A stretch of 64,000 nt of DNA from positions 48,996,999-49,060,998 of the forward strand of contig OX393552.1 in assembly GCA_947650365.1 (NCBI GenBank), written 5' to 3'. The position numbers and the translations under genes are program-made. Of the stretch, positions 1 to 12,600 are shown one piece after another. The DNA comes from Chamaelirium japonicum. Lineage: Eukaryota > Streptophyta > Magnoliopsida > Liliales > Melanthiaceae. How positions within the stretch are numbered: the first letter of the stretch is position 1; the number at the start of each line of letters is the position of its first letter. A model generated the notes under the pieces. It was not told where the DNA came from and searched no databases. It saw only the letters and a list, made by a program, of their open reading frames with translations.

Positions 1-182
1 ATACCCGAATTGGCATGGGTATGGGTAGGAGGGGTAGGGTCCGATCCGAACCCGACCGATTGCCACTCCTATCAACCCTACTTCCCATCCATGAACTAAA
101 ACACAACAAACTTATGCTCTCAGCTACAACAAACTAAAACTCCAAGTTGCTACTACAAGAAAGAGGTGGTTGAAAATTTTAC

Positions 183-1409
183 CTGTTTGGGCAGCATTCG
201 ATGGACGACAGCAGGCTGGGTGTTCCCTTCGCAGACATTCCCGAGCTTATCCAGGAACTGGATGTCAAGCTTCGTGATATCCCCCTCCACCACCTCCACC
301 ACCACCTCCTTCGAGTTCAGGCGACCGGCGGCGACACCAGCAAACGCATACCCTTCATCATGGTACCACTTCTGCACCCGATTCAAGATCTTCTGCAACA
401 ACCTTGCACTCACCCTCCCCTGACCCCGCAGCATCTTCAGCAAGTCGCGCTGCACCGGAACAGGCAGCATGCACTGCCTCGCCCCGTTCATCCGCTTCTT
501 GTAGTCCCTCTCCAATTGCCGGTAGTACTGCATCTTCTCCCTGTCCGTCATGTCGGCGTCCGCCTCCATCGGCTTCGCCAGGGGCATCAGCCCGACGTTG
601 ATGCATCGGACGGCATTGGCGGACTCGTACATGGCCTCGGTGAAGGACACGGTGAGGGCGAGGGTGCCGTCGGGCTTCGTCTTGCCCGCGAGATCCACCT
701 TATCGAACATGCCGCCGGAGGCCATGTTTTCGAGCTCCGTCACAAGCTGGGACCGGGTGTAGACCCCGCCGGGCCGGAGGGACACAGGGTCGAAGAAGGA
801 GTCCTCGGCGCCGGACACGGTGGTCCTGGTCCGGCGGTCGAAGAAGAGGACCTCCGAGACCTTGTACCGCCTCACTCCGCTCAGCCTGTTCAGCTGGACG
901 GTAATGTCGGCCGGCAGGCCATGGGAGTCCCACTCCTGGTGAGCCTCCTCCGCGGCGATGGACTGCAGTGAGAGCAACCAGTCCCAAATGTTTCCTCCTC
1001 CTCCTCTTCCCCCTCCGGCCGATCCGCCACCTCCTACACCGCCGCCGCCGTCGCCGCCACTGTTGAAGGCGGCTGCAGCTCCAGCGGTGGTGGCGGCGGC
1101 TAGAATTTGTTTTTCCTTGCGCGTCCACTTCAAGCGGGGGAGGTTGGTGGCGTTGGGGAGGGCAAGGGTCTTCTGCTTGCAGGCGGGCCCGGTGCAGCGT
1201 TCAGTAGTGGGGGCTGGGGGGGCGACGATGGGGTTCGATTCGGAAGCAACGGCGCTTGGTGGTGGGGGTTGGCTAGTGCGAGGGGTCGATTCTGTGGAGA
1301 CGGGCGGCGGAATGGAGGCGGTTGACGTTCGACGGCGAGGAAGACGGGCGATGAGGAGGGGGGCGAATGCGACGGCGCTCAGGAGTTGCCCCGAGACGCA
1401 GAAGGCCAT
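183..1409 (-). CDS. TOC75: TOC75 chloroplast outer-envelope import channel, first coding exon (5' part of gene)
   Basis: The product forms the protein-conducting channel of the TOC complex in the outer chloroplast envelope. The exon encodes 409 residues. Residues 1-90 are a Ser/Pro/Arg-rich transit region, 107-114 an Ala-rich stretch, and 118-139 the poly-glycine tract that in known TOC75 directs envelope insertion. From about residue 158 (QEWDSHGLP) the sequence follows the POTRA domains of TOC75-III, including FFDRR, EDSFF, RPGGVYT, KVDLAGKTKPDGTL, MTDREKMQYYRQLE and QKWYHDEGYA. The start is ATG at 1409: MAFCVSGQLL matches the usual MAAFSVNGQL-type N terminus, whereas the longer frame to 1496 begins with GTG. 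The exon ends after LPKQ at a phase-0 CAG|GTAAAA donor (GT at 182-181). The remaining POTRA sequence and the beta-barrel lie beyond the left edge. No stop or frameshift is seen, so the gene looks functional. Confidence 0.93.
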
Positions 1410-1521
1410 AGTGGGAGCAATGGCGGCGAGGAGTAGGAGAGCGGCGGCGTCTGAGTATTGAGCTCTACAATCGCGCAGAGAAATCTTGGAGCGCACGACG
1501 GATTAATTCAAAGATTTAAGG

Positions 1522-1528
1522 TTTTATA
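1522..1528 (-). promoter_or_regulatory. Candidate TATA box of TOC75
   Basis: The minus strand reads TATAAAA about 115 bp upstream of the TOC75 ATG, which would place transcription start near 1495 and give a 5' leader of about 85 nt. It is a good match at a sensible distance. No experimental support is available. Confidence 0.5.
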
Positions 1529-1529
1529 G

Positions 1530-2604
1530 GGCCATCCTGACCTGGAACCTGATGACGGCCGTCCCTTTGCCTGCCAGATTTGGGCTGAGTGCGACTCACC
1601 CTGAATGCGAGGGACACTCTGATCAGAGCCACGTTAGGATGTTCTGATCGGGATGGAAACAGGCGAGACTGAATCCTCTATCCTCTCATAGGCTTTTTGT
1701 CATTTCTCTGTTTTTTTCCAAGACTAGTGCATGCCCGTGACTTTCGGCACTGCAGCGGGCTGCCTTCGACGGCAACACACCTATCAACAATACAACGGAC
1801 CGCCTTCGACGGCAAAACACCCCCGATTGGCACAAATCGGGCAACCACCACCCCACCCCCGTCCGCCCCGCCCCCCCAACCCCAGAACCCAAATTTTCTG
1901 CCCCATTTATCTACCCCCCAAGTCAAAGCCGTCCGTTACATCCATTCTCGACCCGTGCATCCGATCATAGTGTGTTATGGGTTCAATAGACGTCTGTGAT
2001 CAGGACACCCATGATGAGTTGCAACGAAAGATAAAATTAAAAAAAAAAAATTTAAACGGATCTTTATTGGGTCTTAGCGGGTCTACCCGTTTTTTAACAG
2101 ATCGGGTACGGGTTTAGGTTTTATGCACGATTAGTTAAACAGTTAGGGTCCGGGTTTAGGGGTTTTGGACACAAAACCGGACACGACCTGACCCGCCCCG
2201 ACCCATTGCCAGCCCTACCGTTCCCCCTAGCTTTTACAATCAAACCGAAATGCGTGTGTGAGCCAGCTATGACGACCAATTTGGTTTATGGGATTGTGCC
2301 CGCTTGGATGCTTTGAATCAACATACAAATATTCCTATCAATGCAATACCAGAGTGATCAATATGGAGAAATTAGTTCACCACTTGGCTTCCAACAAAAA
2401 GAGAGATTCGCCATTCACCAGCTGAACCTTTTATCATAACAGAAGCAAAGCAACCAATGGCAGCTAGTGTTGTTCTATCCTTGAAATATCACCAAACCAA
2501 CCACAAATCTGAAACAGTAAATTAATTTAAATAGAAAGTTTCAACAGAAGAATAAAAATACCAAATGTCAAACAAAAGGTCATAAAACTCCACGCCCAAA
2601 AAAG

Positions 2605-2605
<1 letters not shown>
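1530..2605. other. TOC75 upstream intergenic region with a degenerate hAT-like end
   Basis: No gene recognised. Positions 1755-1815 repeat a short CCTTCGACGGCAA-type motif twice. Around 2080-2217 the sequence is full of CGGGT/ACCCG words and ends in TTGCCAGCCCTA, which resembles the end of common plant hAT non-autonomous elements (TAGGGCTGGCAA). A similar ACCCGAACCCG block sits at the extreme left edge (1-75). I could not find the partner end or a target duplication, so the element call is weak. Confidence 0.35.

Positions 2606-2610
<5 letters not shown>

Positions 2611-2672
<62 letters not shown>
2611..2672. repeat. (GA)n microsatellite
   Basis: A nearly pure GA dinucleotide run with one AAA interruption. 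Long open frames over it are low-complexity artefacts. Confidence 0.95.
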
Positions 2673-2917
2673 CATATTGGACATAAAACTCCACACTAAA
2701 TAGAAACAAATGAGACACAGTGATCCTTACATTACACAAAACAACCCCATTTGACAAATTAAAATTAACACCATAAATTGAAAAAAAGAAAAGAAAAAGA
2801 AAGTAGAGAACCATCCATCCATCCACCCTCTCCTCTTCTCTCCTCTCTATCTCTTATACACAACAAATTAAGCAGACACGCGAGGCCAAACTGAGATATG
2901 CTGCTTGGGTTGGGCTC

Positions 2918-2983
2918 TCAATTGTTGGGGTTGCTCCGAAACGAACCCAGTGCCTTGATGGCCGCCGCCCGAAGAATGTACTC
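2918..2983 (-). CDS. Possible terminal coding exon of an unrecognised gene
   Basis: On the minus strand an acceptor-like TTCTTCAG is followed by 22 GC-rich in-frame codons beginning EYILRAAAIKALGSFRS and ending at TGA. Base composition differs sharply from the AT-rich surroundings. I do not recognise the protein and could not identify an upstream exon with confidence; the adjoining ORF at 3006-3365 overlaps a MITE. It may equally be chance. Confidence 0.22.
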   Translation of the reverse strand, partial: EYILRAAAIKALGSFRSNPNN

Positions 2984-3278
2984 CTGAAGAATAATAAAAT
3001 AAGATTTATTTGAGAATCGGACGACTGTGATTACAACTCCAAATATCGGGTGTCATATCTCTCTCTTTATTACTCCAAAATGTATCAATCGGCACATCAA
3101 TAAATCCGAATCGGAAAGGAGGCAAAACCCAGATGCATACACCCAAACCTGACATCAAGATCCAAAGTGAGAATAAATATATTAAATTTACACATTTGTT
3201 CCAAATGGGGAATAGATTAAACGAATAAAGGTAAACCTGATGGATTCTTGGAGATAGATCAAATGTATGGTAAAGATT

Positions 3279-3506
3279 AAAGGATAAATTACACTTTAAC
3301 CCCTGTAGTTTAGCCCAAAAACAGTTAACCCCCCTGTAATTTATTTTGTTCCAAATTGCACCCAAAAGTCTGAAATTTTAGCACAATACCCCCTTTTGCC
3401 AACTTCTTAATTTCCACATTTGGTAATTTTTATCAGAACAAAAGTGTATTAAAGGGGGCAAAATATAGTTTTTAAACTATACAGGGGTTAAGTATTTAGC
3501 CCCTTT
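3279..3506. mobile_element. Small MITE-like element with terminal inverted repeats
   Basis: About 228 bp. The left end AAAGGATAAATTAC...CCCCTGTAGTTTA is mirrored at the right by the reverse complement of AAAAGGGGCTAAATAC...CCCCTGTATAGTTTA. The interior is rich in CCCCT and GGGGCA words. No clear target-site duplication is seen, so the superfamily is undetermined. Confidence 0.6.
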
Positions 3507-3673
3507 TCAGACGAGCAAAAAGAATGCAAACAGAGCCCCGTGCTCCGATAATAAATCCAGCCTACTATTAATCATGAATAGAGCATACAACCTGAGGGCA
3601 ATGTAAGGAAGAAACCTGACCATAAAATCTGGTTCTAAGGCAAAATAAATGCAGATTGAGGGCCGTCGGCGAC

Positions 3674-4262
3674 CGTTGGGGAAGAACCACCATGGATCTG
3701 CGAGTCAAAAGAAGAAGAGGGGGATTAGGCCATTGCTATTCAGATCAGTAATCTGAAGAAAAAAAATCAGGGGAAAGAAAAGAGAAAGAGAGGATGAGGA
3801 GGGGAGGGATACACCAGGATGCTCTTCCTCTTCACGAACCACCACAAATCTGCGAGTTGGGGAAAGAGTCCAACTCCTTCCCCATGATTTCAAGAGGAGA
3901 GCTTGGAATTGGGGTCGCGAACCTCGGCCTTGAAGATTAGCATATCGAGGAGATCGTCGGAGAAGAACCACCACAGATCTGTGGGTTAAGAGAAGAAGAG
4001 ACAGGAGGATCAGGTCCTTGCTGTTCGGATCGATGTGCCCTTGCTCGCTTCAAGAAGCACGACAATCTGAAGAAAACAAAAAGATCAAAGGAAGGAAGAG
4101 AGAGAAAGAGAGAGAGAAGGAGGGTAGAGATGCATCGGGATGGTCTTTCGCTTCACGAACCACCTCAGATCTGCGGGTTGGGGGAAGAATCCAACTCCTA
4201 TCTCATGATTTCAAGAGGAGAGCTTGGAATCGAGGTCACGGACATCGGCCTTGAAGACGATC
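3674..4262. repeat. Tandem direct duplication of a ~290 bp unit
   Basis: Unit 1 (about 3674-3954) and unit 2 (about 3955-4262) both run from GAAGAACCACCA through a purine-rich AAGAGAGAA block to CACGAACCACC, TTCAAGAGGAGAGCTTGGAAT and GGCCTTGAAGA. They differ by scattered substitutions and small indels, so the duplication is not recent. No protein function is recognised. Confidence 0.75.
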
Positions 4263-4333
4263 AGACCGAGGAGGGGGGAGGGGCGGTTAGAGAGAGAGAG
4301 GGGGCGGCGGGGGGATCAGATCGCAAAGACGGG

Positions 4334-4377
<44 letters not shown>

Positions 4378-4524
4378 GGGTGGGGGATCAGATCGCAGAG
4401 GAGGGGGGGTCGGTTAGATCGCGAGAGACGGGGGGAGAGAGAGAGGGGGGGCAGGGGGATCAAATCGCAGAGGAAGGGCGGTGGTTAGATCGCGAGAGAC
4501 GGGGGGAGAGAGAGAGAGAAAGAG

Positions 4525-4591
<67 letters not shown>

Positions 4592-4705
4592 GGGCGGGGG
4601 GATCAGATCGCAGAGGAGGGGGGTTAGATTGCGAGAGAGAGAGAGGGGGGCAGGGGGATCAGATCGCAGAGGAAGGGGGGGCGGTTAGATCGCAAGAGAC
4701 AGGGG

Positions 4706-4775
<70 letters not shown>
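4263..4775. repeat. GA-rich minisatellite/microsatellite block
   Basis: Three to four imperfect units combine GATCAGATCGCAGAGGA, GGTTAGATCGCGAGAGAC and poly-G runs, separated by (GA)n tracts at about 4338-4372, 4503-4588 and 4710-4769. The open frames here read RERERE and are low-complexity artefacts. Confidence 0.9.
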
Positions 4776-4776
<1 letters not shown>

Positions 4777-5465
4777 GGCGGGGGGGTTAGATTGTGTGGG
4801 TTATGCACACTATCTCCTCTCTTTTCCGTTTGATTTGAGAGGAGGGTCTTGTATCCATTCGATTTGAGGGGTATGGGGATATGTTTGACACATACAATCA
4901 GATCGAATGGACAACTTGTCTCCGAAAGTTGTCTCCTGTAATTTTGAGGATGGTAGGGTTGTAAATAATCCGAACTGCCCTAACATGTTATATAGATTTG
5001 TGTCTCACGTAGAATATGACGATATACTCCTGTGCAAAAACTGTATTTGGTATGTGGCACATAAACCATTCTGAAGCTAGATTCTTTGACAGAGAAACAC
5101 AAAAATAGCGTTTGGTATACCGTAGGACAGAGCATATAACAGAAAAATATAGAAATAATAATTATGATGCAACAACTAAATTATTTATCCAATAAAAGAA
5201 TTAAAATATTATTTGATTTCTTAAAGTATCTAATATTTTGATAATGAAAGTTCGAAATAAAACATCTATCAACATAATCAAATATTCCAACGATGTGCAT
5301 AAAGAAGATTTGGTTATTTGGTCGTGTTTCTGTAAGATATTTAATTGTCCAGTTGCTGTCCCTATCTTAATAGGACCATTTGGAGGGCCAACCGAAGGAC
5401 CAGTGTAAGGATCAGCCTCATCATCATCATTGGATACAATTACGTCATCGTTCTCATATGCTTGA
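4776..5465. other. AT-rich interval before the Harbinger remnant
   Basis: No independent gene recognised. The right part (from about 5200) still encodes, on the minus strand, an acidic C-terminal tail (YENDDVIVSNDDDEAD) typical of plant PIF/Harbinger transposases, so it probably belongs to the neighbouring pseudogene. Confidence 0.4.
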
Positions 5466-5469
5466 AAGT

Positions 5470-6681
5470 GACGATCCATTTTGTGTAGCTCTATGAATAA
5501 AATTGTGTAATGCACAACATGCTTTCACAATCTTAGTTTGAGTTCTCATAGAATACGATGACATGAGCTTCAAAATAGAAAATTTGCTCTTCAGGACACC
5601 AAAGGTTCTTTTGATAATATTCCGAAAGGAAGAGTTATGATAGTTGAATAATTATTTCTTCCCTCGAGGTGATCTGCCTTCTTTCCTGAAAAAGAAAATA
5701 TGATATCTTTCATTCTTGTATGACATAAGATATCCGAGTAATCCAGTATATCCTGAATGAACAACATAGTATTTACCTGCATTGAAAAATATTATATTTT
5801 TTAGACTCAAAATAACATGTTAATTCTATGAAATTTAAAGACAATGAGATAATACCAATAGGCATATGAGGAAACTGAAGTGCGTGATTTATAATAGTTT
5901 CAACGAAAACACGTAAGTTGTTAGCAATTCTCTCCCATCCCTCATACATAAATGTGAAACACATGTTAAAATCACAAGCACATAGTATCATTATGTGTTA
6001 TGACTGTCTTTCGTCCTCTAAATAGAATTTGATTTTTAGTACGAACCGAAGCACTTATATGAGTATCATCAATAGCTCCAATGCAATCCTGCATATAAAT
6101 TTATTTCTAATAACTTTGAATTCATAAAAAATTAATAAGAATAAAAGAAGATAATTACATGTTTACATTAAAATAAGGGTAATATTTGGGATTATTGCGG
6201 ATATGAGAAGACACCTTAGAAAAATAAGATGGTCTTATCTTATGTTTTGCTAATTGTACCAAAGTATTTAGTACCTTGCGAAAGTGTCGATTTATTATTT
6301 CTCCAAAATATTAGAATCTATCCGTTATATTTTGATTACTTTTTATACATGCAACAGTCATGCAAAATATCATCAGTTGTTCCTCTATTATAAAGAATTT
6401 TGAATTATCAGCAAGATTTTTTTTCCGAGTGTATAATATAAATTTTAAAATACATCTTGATCCATCCGAAATAAGTCTTAAGTTAACATTTTGAATATAA
6501 AATAGACTTCATGTTCGTTTTTATCTTGCTTATGTTCTTTTGTTAGAGTTACACTTGCTCTCTTTAATAGTAGAACTCCTTGCAATAGCCTCAAAGAATC
6601 AATTTCATCATCGATGATGTCTTTTTCATCAAAAGATATGTATACAACTACTTGTGTATTTCTCTTTTCATCAATTGACAT
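5470..6681 (-). pseudogene. Decayed PIF/Harbinger transposase (DDE_Tnp_4, HARBI1-like)
   Basis: Read on the minus strand in shifting frames, this region follows the plant PIF/Harbinger transposase from N to C terminus. An N-terminal part resembles LFRMDQDVFQNLYY, then a helix-turn-helix-like stretch, then the first DDE block QDCIGAIDDTHISASV and FRGRK (family consensus DCIGAIDGTH and FRGRKG). CDFNMCFTFMYEGWE follows (consensus CDFDMKFTYVLAGWEG), and near 5640-5690 a degraded N-H/S-S-R-N-x-I-x-R-x-F-G-V-L-K block. An intron-like AT-rich gap lies near 6090-6160. Multiple stops and frameshifts show it is dead. The first catalytic Asp survives in GAIDDTH. No terminal repeats were found. Confidence 0.78.
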
Positions 6682-6949
6682 AATTAAACCTATACAAATT
6701 TTTTAAAGTATTACTAAATTACACGAACAAAAATATAAGAACCAAATGACATAACCAAAGATAAAGTTAAATAAATAAAACAGTAACTAAATAAATTAAC
6801 ACTGTAATTAAATATAATAAAAAAATTAATATATTTAAAAAATACTTTAAAAGTTAGAGAAATAAGATGCATCTCAAATGTCATTAAGTTTAGAAATAAG
6901 ATGGATCACCACAAATTTAAAAAAAAAATATTTTAAGTATAAAAAAAGT

Positions 6950-7520
6950 TATCATGACTGTTATCAATTGTCTCCAAACATGATGCGTAATAATTATATC
7001 CTCATTTCATCATTAAATATGATAAAGAACCGTCGAAATAATAGATCACTCATGATTTGCTTCTCCACTTTCACCAACAAGGTCATAGATAGGTCTGGTA
7101 TCCCTATTAGTATTTATATAGCCTTCGGGACTGAATACATATCATCATTATTATCTGTAGCTTTCCTCTTCTTTAAGCGAATTAAATCAACATTCTCCTC
7201 ATCGGCTTGACAGAATGTCAACAATGCGTTATTCAAGGATTTCTTATCGCCTCTTTTTCTACGACGACTACTAGTAGGAGTTATTGTTCGAGAACATTTT
7301 TCTAACACATATTTATTATCGTCGTCATCCTCGACATCCAGTGGATTATGAGAATCCTCTTCTAGCTATACTATATCATTTATCAGAGTCCAAGGGAGGT
7401 CGGGTGGATGCCCTTGCTCTCGCTCCAATCGCAGTTGTGTTTCCATATATCAAGTCTAACTCATCAAACATAGGACATCCCTTATTTTTTAATTGTCTGG
7501 CACCGAGATTCGACTGTTAA
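6950..7520 (-). pseudogene. Decayed Myb/SANT-like partner ORF of a PIF/Harbinger element
   Basis: The minus strand encodes fragments resembling the C-terminal half of the Myb/SANT-like DNA-binding ORF that accompanies PIF/Harbinger transposases. These include a degraded YPMFDELD..YGNTTAIG block near 7430-7480, a basic SRRRKRGDKK stretch, and a tail DDMYSVPKAI followed by an IPDLSMTLLVKV-like segment. Frames are interrupted. The position, in the same orientation beside the transposase remnant, supports one former two-gene element. The identification rests on motif resemblance only. Confidence 0.5.
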
Positions 7521-9055
7521 AAAAAAATCATATAATAAATTTAATTATGTAAATTAATAAAAAAATTATATATTAGATTAATCACAATATACAACACAAA
7601 TAATTTATATTAGTTATCTTTAAATAGTTCTCCTAGACATCGTCTGGATCTGTCATTGTCTTTATAACAGGATCTTATCTAAATCTTGTCTACTGATCAT
7701 GTAATTTCTTGAATTATCTGTATGACACCCTCAACTTGTTAAATTTGTTCTTAAATTTTTTTCTTTGTCGAATCATGTTTGATTTTCTTCTTAAACTCTG
7801 TAATAATTTTATTCTATGATTTAAGAGAAAATATGGTTGTCACCATGTTTCCTTTCCTAAAATGATCTGCCATAATTTGGATAAGCACAGTCTTATCTCC
7901 AAAAAACCACTTTGCAACTTCTATAGCCATATTAAGTCTACTCATCCATAAAAAACACAAGAATAAATTAATAGCAATAACAAAATGATAATGACAGTAG
8001 TTCAAATAACCCTTAACATATAAAGCTTAAGATAGGGTCAACAGAGCAATGAAAATTCATAAATCTCATTGTTACTATTATGGTTATTAATTATACAACT
8101 AAGATATATTTCTATCTCTGGTAACTGAATATTATACTTCATAATTTATATAAAGAATCATATTACTATCTTTGGGATATTAATAGTACTCTTTAATATT
8201 TTGGTTTCTTTTTTTTTCCTTCCAATTTTTATTATGTTATATAGTTAAATGTTTTTATTAATTGGGCTATAGTATTTTGTTACATATTAATTGTTGTTGC
8301 TACTTTGTATCATGCGAACACGTAGCACGAAGGTATCACGACCATTTATTAGATATGCAATTGGGGGCTAAGTATTTTCACTTGTTCAAACGTTGCGCGA
8401 CTCGACTGCAATCCCATTATATCCGTCCTTGACGACTATCACTGTGATCGATGGGGGCTCCTACAGCGGGCCAGCGGTGCTCAGGCTAAATGCAAGTCAT
8501 GGGGAATTCTATATTGGATTGGAGCACAAACTATGATTTATCTTGCTAAGTGACACTCGGTAATAAGGGGTGGTACTTGTGAATGAGTTTATTCACTGGG
8601 TCGGGTAATAGGGGAAGATTGAAGAGTGCGATTCAACAGGTCGAGGGAAGAGTGCAAGTCTCAATATGACACGACGGTGAATGCTGTCCGAGCTCCACAT
8701 CAGGGTGGCTTGCAGTCCACCACAATGCGAAGCACTGGTCGGCGGTGCCTCTATCCAGATTGAGTGTGATTCATGGGGTGGTTGTTGCTCGGTTTAGTGT
8801 GGGATTCCGACGAGGGATTCACCGGGCAATAACATCATGGGGTTCCGTCGGAACTCACGATAAGGTGCTGTGATTAATCATACAGCCTGGGTGCACTTGA
8901 TCAAATCCGTGTACGTATATAAATTTTCTCATGATTAATCTATTATATATTTTATATAATAGACTCCGCCACAATTAATTTTCGCCTATACAAATAAATC
9001 CTGACTCCGCCATAATTAAAATTGTTTTCATTGTGACAAGCCTTTACATCAAAAA
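7521..9055. other. AT-rich then moderately GC intergenic DNA, no gene recognised
   Basis: Up to about 8300 the sequence is AT-rich and may be the residual 5' part of the Harbinger element; a 63-codon minus frame at 7814-8005 shows no family resemblance. From 8330 to 8900 it is more balanced, with repeated words such as GATCGATGGGGGCTC and GATTCACCGGG, but no protein match. Nothing further is supported. Confidence 0.4.
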
Positions 9056-9056
<1 letters not shown>

Positions 9057-9096
<40 letters not shown>

Positions 9097-9243
9097 GAAG
9101 CAGGGGCAGCGCTTGGAGTCGCACCTAGAGGAGGGGCGACGATCTGCTTTCTAAAAAAAATAAAAAAAGTTACCTATGATCTACATGAAGAGAGAGAAGA
9201 GAGAGACGAGAGATTTGCTCTAAAACAAATGTTTTGCATAATC

Positions 9244-9281
<38 letters not shown>

Positions 9282-9650
9282 GGACCTGGACATTGCTAAA
9301 AAAAAAGATCCGAGAGAGAGAGAGAGAGAGTTTCTATAAAAAAAACATTGTTTTGCATGATATGCAGAAAAAAAAAGAGAGAGAGACCTGGACTATGCTC
9401 AAAACAATTGATCCGAGAGAGAAAGAGAGAGAGTTGGCCTCACAAAAAAAGCCTTGTTTTGCATGATATGCGGAGAGAGAGAGAGAGAGAAAGAGAGGGA
9501 GGAAGGGGCCAGGACTATGCTCTAACAAAAAAAACAATGATCCGAGATTGAGAGAGATTATCTAAAAAAAAAACATGTTTTACATGGTCTGCAGAGAGAG
9601 AGAGAGAGACCTGGACATGCTCTAAAAAAATTATGATCCGAGAGAGAGGG
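9057..9650. repeat. ~80-110 bp minisatellite punctuated by GA microsatellites
   Basis: Five to six imperfect units each contain a (GA)n run, a GACCTGGAC(T)ATGCT word, an A-rich run, ATGATCCGAGAGAG and a TTGTTTTGCATGATATGCAG word. Pure GA tracts lie at about 9059-9092 and 9248-9279. Small ORFs on either strand are by-products. Confidence 0.85.
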
Positions 9651-12600
9651 GGGGTGTTCGCACCTTGAGGAGGGGCCGCTTGGAGTCGGTGGGGCGTCGC
9701 TCTAGACCCAGGATTGAATGGGGTCGTGTGATCTGGGTTTTTTAAAGAGGTTTGAATTGTATCTTGATACGTATCTTAGTGTGTGTTCTGATTACAAAAT
9801 AGAGAGCTATGGCTACATGGTAATCCACTTAAGTGGGAGACTCAATGGACTGGTCTCATATAATTTAAATCATTTGCAGCTTTGATTAGGGTTGGTCGCC
9901 CTACTAGGATAAGCTGTTGGGATGACATAGTATGGGTGTCTCCTCTATGGTCATTACCAAGCACAGTATCTGTGACCGAATGAAACCAACACGATGCACA
10001 GATCGGTGAGTAGGCACTGGTGCATTAATTCGTGTTTCTGTTTAGAGTACAACGGTCCTAAATCCTGATGAACCACGATTGGTGGGTTAACCAGTTGTGT
10101 GGTGCTTAGGTACACCATTGTGAGCTGGTTCGATTACGTGACCCTAAACCACAATGTGCTAGATTACCTGGCTGGCTGATGCAGGCACGCGTCGTCGAAG
10201 AGCGATTGATAAAGGCGGTGTAATCTCTTTTTGTATTTTCTTTGTAACGGGATAACTAGTGATACGAAATCACCGAGAGGAAGTGGCGGAGGGGGTAAGA
10301 ACTGTGACAAAGAAGAAAATATTAGAAGCTTAGATGAGAGGGGGCCTGAAATCCTTCAGGATACAAGGTGGGGACTCAAATCCATGAGCCAACGAAGACA
10401 TCCGCCATCAATTTTCATTCATCATAATCTTCCTTCAATGGTTACAATGGGGGCCTTTAAATAGGCTAAAAGAAAAGATAAAGATGACAATAAATTTAAA
10501 AGCCAATAATGATCCTAACAACTTGCCTAAAATAAAGATCTTAAATCTAAAAAGATATTAAAAGATATCATAAGAGATATCCTGCCTTATTCATCTATGG
10601 CAGGCTAGGATGGGCCTTCGGGTGGGCCAACGAGCATAGCCCAAGTCGGATCACATCACTGGCATTGCATTAATGTGCCACTCCTGCAAACCATCCACAT
10701 CCCTAACGGAAGGTGCATTCCTTGGTCTGACTTATGTCGTATTAAACCCAGGTCTGGTGGTCATCATTTGGATTGTTAACCATATCCGATTACTTGGCTG
10801 GGTAATCGGACGTACGACGTGCGTAGTCAACCTGGAAGGAACCGAGTCATATGAGCACTCGAGTCTGACGGTATTCTCCGCCACTCTAGTTTACGTTATA
10901 ACACCAAGTGGAGAGATAACGGGTTTACTACTTCTAAACGGAGAGCAGGGTTATACGGGAGAATATAATAAGTCCAGGGGTAATTGGAGTGCATCATGTG
11001 TCGAACTCTGGGTGGTTATGTAGGTTAACTCAGACTCAGAGGATCGATGGTACACTCGGGTAGTGTGTTAATCGAGTCCAAGTTGAAAGTCATGTCCCTG
11101 AAGGTTCCACCTTATTGACATTATGTACAGTCCTTGAATCATCTCCTCGAAACACAGGATGCGATTAAAGGAAGCAAGAAGTCCAACCTATGCTCTGTGT
11201 GTGCTTTGCACTAGTGCACGGTAGATGCGTAGGTATATGTGTGTGCTAGGGGAAATCCCAAAATAGTACAGAGACATGTAGTTATCTTCTTATTTTAGTA
11301 GGCTTCGCTACACGGGTGCGATGCATCGGTTCATGTTGTAAATTGACTAGTTGACTTTACTAGAGGCCCCCTAGGTGTTTACTAAGGGCACCCCAGTGAT
11401 AGTAGAATCACTAGTCATAACTCATGTAAGTGCACCATGTGAGTTCCCAAACGAGATGGGCAACCAACTAGTGGCATGAGGGTATGTTGGGAAACCAAAA
11501 TGTCACTATGCGCTAGATTGGTCGCCCCTAGCACATGGGGACATGCATGGGCCGGTCCTCCCCTAGCTTGTAGGAGTTGAAGGCAAGATTATAGGGGAGG
11601 GGGGCTAAGTTCAAGGGATTTGGCTTTAGGGGCCATCACTTATGGCAATAAGGGCTGGCCAATAAAGACACGCAAGGGAAAGAGAGAAAAGGGGGGGGGG
11701 GGGGCTACAACTTGCATACGCAAGGGTAGGGGTCGATCCCCTATATATATAGACAGAGGGAGAGAGGGGGGGGGAGGGGGGCGTCCTAAGACCTAATGAT
11801 GAAACACTAGCCGTCATCTCCCCTCTCTTCTTCACTACCGTGTACGAATGGGTTTGGATTTTGCCGAGACATCCTCGTGTGGTATTTCGTAGATAGAGAA
11901 GGCTTGTCATATAAAGGAACTCAGAGATCCATCGACGAGGTACCATGCATCGTGTGAGATCGGGTGAACTAGAAGGTGCTTCTCGTAATCTCCTGCTGTC
12001 TAGATTTTGAACAGAAGATCAATGATATTTTTATTGCTGTGGGAGCTACAAAATTCCAAATGACCTCAAACTGGATGTAAAAGTTGTGCCTCGAAGTCCT
12101 CTACCTGCAGTCCAAATTTTAGCCCAATCGAAGTTTAGGATCAAAAGTTATAGCTGTTGCACCGAAACCTCTCCGAGCAGATCCGAGCCCGTTTCCATCG
12201 ACAAAGGAGAAATTATCACGATAAAATAATCTGTACGGAGGTATGACTTCTAACATATAGATCTAGTGTAGGAGATACATGCATGCATGCTAGATTGTTT
12301 TTTTTTCGCTAGATCGACATTAGGGGGTTGTGTAATTGTCATTTAGATTCATACACACATGTGTACAATGTTTCAATAAATTTTTTGATATGTAACACAC
12401 ACCACTCATAGTGTTCGGACCTAACATTTGCTTTCGCTGCGGGCCTCTACCATAGGCTTATGTCCAACAAATAGGTATTTAAAAAACTCTGAGAAAGTTA
12501 TTGAGAAACGAATAAGAGACGTGGGGTAATTACATATTTTTGGAGTAAAAAATAAAATTTTCCTTTTTTTTAAGGGGGTGGACGGGAAACCAAAAAGAAA

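Noticed and set aside
1410-1496. N-terminal extension of TOC75 to 1496
   Set aside because: It would start with GTG, and the downstream ATG at 1409 gives the expected MAFCVSGQLL start; the extension lies in the predicted leader.
4018-4688. Plus-strand ORFs rich in RERERE and KEREKE
   Set aside because: They are translations of (GA)n tracts and a tandem duplication, with no domain.
10673-11023. 116-codon ORF
   Set aside because: No recognisable motif, compositional support or neighbouring gene structure.
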